Shown here in pieces: positions 62,767 through 64,000 of a stretch of 64,000 bases of DNA (position 1 is its first letter; each line of letters begins with the position of its first letter). A program made the position numbers and the translations under genes. The notes beneath the pieces were generated by a model. That model saw only the letters and a program-made list of their open reading frames with translations. It ran no database searches and had not been told where the DNA came from. The stretch is from the NCBI GenBank assembly GCA_902168205.1, contig CABHOK010000003.1, forward strand, positions 2,046,001 through 2,110,000. Reading direction: 5' to 3'. The DNA is from an uncultured Chitinophaga sp. (lineage in GTDB: Bacteria > Bacteroidota > Bacteroidia > Cytophagales > Cyclobacteriaceae).

Positions 62767-63699
62767 ATGAAGGCATTCATCTCACAACTTAATCCGCGAT
62801 TTTCTTTTCGCATCGGAGCACACCTTGTTGAAACATTAAAGTCTCCGTTTCCTTATTATCTGAATGATGACCGAAAGAACACGCTGATTCCATTGGGCAT
62901 GAGTCTCTTCCTTGTAGTCTTTATGCTGGTGTTCCAGCCCTATAATCCTTATAAGGTGTTGTTGATCGGTACCGTTACCTTCATGGTGCTGTTTGCCAAT
63001 ATTGTTCTTTTACCCAAAGTATTTCCGGCAGTCTTTGATGCGTCCAATTGGACAGTAGGTAAATATATAGTGTTTACTATATGGCAACTTCTACTGGATG
63101 GTATAGTTACGGCCATTGCCCTGGATGTGTTCAACTTTCATCCGGAAGTTGCCTTTGTGGATAAGATATTCAAAGTTTACTTTGGTGTTTTTACCAACGG
63201 AATTATACCGATTGCGCTGGCTACGCTGGTATTGCGTAATCACATGTTACAGGAAAATCTGCGCAGCGCAGTAATGGCCAATTGTGAGCTTGAGAAAATA
63301 CGACTCTTGAAAGAAGATCCGTTGCATACGAAGTCCAATGTTGTCACGATTTATTCGGATACACGTGAGACACTAGACCTGGCCCTGTCTGAGCTTTTAT
63401 ATGTTGAAGCAAGCGATAACTACTCTACTGTATATTGGAAGAATGGACAAGGCATAGAAAAGAAAATGCTGCGAATCAACCTCAAGAATATGGAAAGCCA
63501 GTTGGATAATTATTTTGCTATTCGCTGCCACCGTTCCTTTATTGTTAACATCAATGCTATCGATCACGTTACCGGAAATGCCAACGGTTATAAATTAGGA
63601 ATCAAGGATACTAATTTTTCAGTGCCGGTGTCGCGTGCCAAAGGAAAAGAGGTTATCGAAAAAATAGGACAACTTCGAAATGTATTTGAATTGAACTAA
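62767..63699 (+). CDS. Membrane-anchored LytTR transcriptional regulator
   Basis: A 310-aa protein. ATG 62767 is preferred; the upstream in-frame TTG at 62722 gives a hydrophilic extension without support. Four hydrophobic helices (about 40-60, 67-87, 105-130 and 145-165) are followed by a LytTR DNA-binding domain (about 205-305; LSELLYVEASDNYSTVYW, FAIRCHRSFIVNINAIDHVTG, VPVSRAKGKEVI). There is no receiver or kinase domain, so the membrane part probably senses the signal directly. Widespread in Bacteroidota; target genes unknown. Confidence 0.87.
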   Translation: MKAFISQLNPRFSFRIGAHLVETLKSPFPYYLNDDRKNTLIPLGMSLFLVVFMLVFQPYNPYKVLLIGTVTFMVLFANIVLLPKVFPAVFDASNWTVGKYIVFTIWQLLLDGIVTAIALDVFNFHPEVAFVDKIFKVYFGVFTNGIIPIALATLVLRNHMLQENLRSAVMANCELEKIRLLKEDPLHTKSNVVTIYSDTRETLDLALSELLYVEASDNYSTVYWKNGQGIEKKMLRINLKNMESQLDNYFAIRCHRSFIVNINAIDHVTGNANGYKLGIKDTNFSVPVSRAKGKEVIEKIGQLRNVFELN

Positions 63700-64000
63700 C
63701 CATTCGTATCACAAACACAGTTATTGATACCACACACTTGTATCTCGTAACTTAAAGCCATCCACTCGCTACATTCGGGTATAGTTATACCTCTGTGCAG
63801 GCTTCATTCGCGTTAGGAAATCAAACAAATAAAACGCTTATGAACGCAATGCTCATCCATCCGGCAGGTATAGTCCTGCGAAGAACTTTTTTATCCTGCG
63901 GGAATTTCCCCGTGTCTCATCATCTGTATATAGTAACCCGACAGCCTCCGGTTGCGGAAGATCGTTTAGGACAATCGAGTATTGTCTTCTGTGAGTCAAT
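63700..64000. other. Intergenic tail of the window
   Basis: No recognisable gene. A plus-strand open frame from ATG 63840 (MNAMLIHPAGIVLRRT...) runs off the edge of the window without any family feature and may be chance. No terminator hairpin was found after the LytTR gene. Confidence 0.3.

Noticed and set aside
63840-64000. Plus-strand frame running off the right edge
   Set aside because: It has 53 codons without signal peptide or recognisable motif, and cannot be judged without the next bases.

Overview
The window looks like a chromosomal stretch of a Bacteroidota bacterium, most likely Cytophagales (Chryseolinea/Ohtaekwangia-like; the genus is inference). The signs are two SusC/SusD pairs, many lipoproteins with a Cys lipobox, a type IX secretion C-terminal domain, LytTR regulators, absence of strong Shine-Dalgarno sites, and one good Bacteroidetes-type promoter (TTTG then TANNTTTG). 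No rRNA, tRNA, CRISPR array, insertion sequence or prophage was recognised.

Region 1 (1-27.3 kb). After an MBL-fold hydrolase and a small membrane protein comes an alpha-glucan/maltose utilization locus. A secreted GH13 amylase (-) is divergent from SusC/SusD (+). Then follow, all on the + strand, two tandem FG-GAP/ASPIC lipoproteins of about 1100 aa, an exported GH65-like enzyme, a vanadium-haloperoxidase/PAP2-like lipoprotein, a MIP channel, a DUF3179 protein, a ROK sugar kinase, a PfkB kinase, a beta-phosphoglucomutase-type HAD, a cytosolic GH65 phosphorylase, a CE2-like SGNH esterase and a GNAT acetyltransferase. The likely flow is outer-membrane capture and hydrolysis, then intracellular phosphorolysis to glucose plus beta-glucose 1-phosphate, feeding glucose 6-phosphate through the ROK kinase and the mutase.

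Region 2 (27.3-34 kb, - strand). A large type-IX-secreted sugar-dehydrogenase-like protein is followed by a short operon encoding an ECF sigma factor, a small protein and a divergent ClpP. Next is a pair made of a DUF1399/GRDP-like protein and a Cys/Gly/Ser-rich TIGR04222-like protein; the latter carries a one-base frameshift near its 5' end.

Region 3 (34-41.4 kb, - strand). This is the most intriguing block: a tightly packed operon encoding a SpeD-like AdoMet decarboxylase homolog, two DUF4178 proteins, a 57-aa membrane protein, DUF350, a membrane-embedded SpeE-like aminopropyltransferase, a Tat-exported FAD oxidoreductase and a polytopic membrane protein with conserved-looking histidines, with an EamA transporter downstream. 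It looks like a membrane-associated polyamine-type modification system.

Region 4 (41.6-50.1 kb). It holds a lipoprotein-LytS-LytTR operon, an SGNH hydrolase, an MFS transporter, a receiver-kinase hybrid, a clearly decayed GAF/histidine kinase pseudogene, and a LuxR-type regulator whose receiver lacks the phosphoacceptor aspartate.

Region 5 (50.3-64 kb). It holds an enzyme-less SusC/SusD pair, an Arr-type rifampin ADP-ribosyltransferase, two VOC proteins, an ABC permease coupled to a DUF4932-like protein, a zincless Fpg/Nei glycosylase, a thioredoxin-reductase-like flavoprotein with a long palindromic operator upstream, and a membrane-anchored LytTR regulator.
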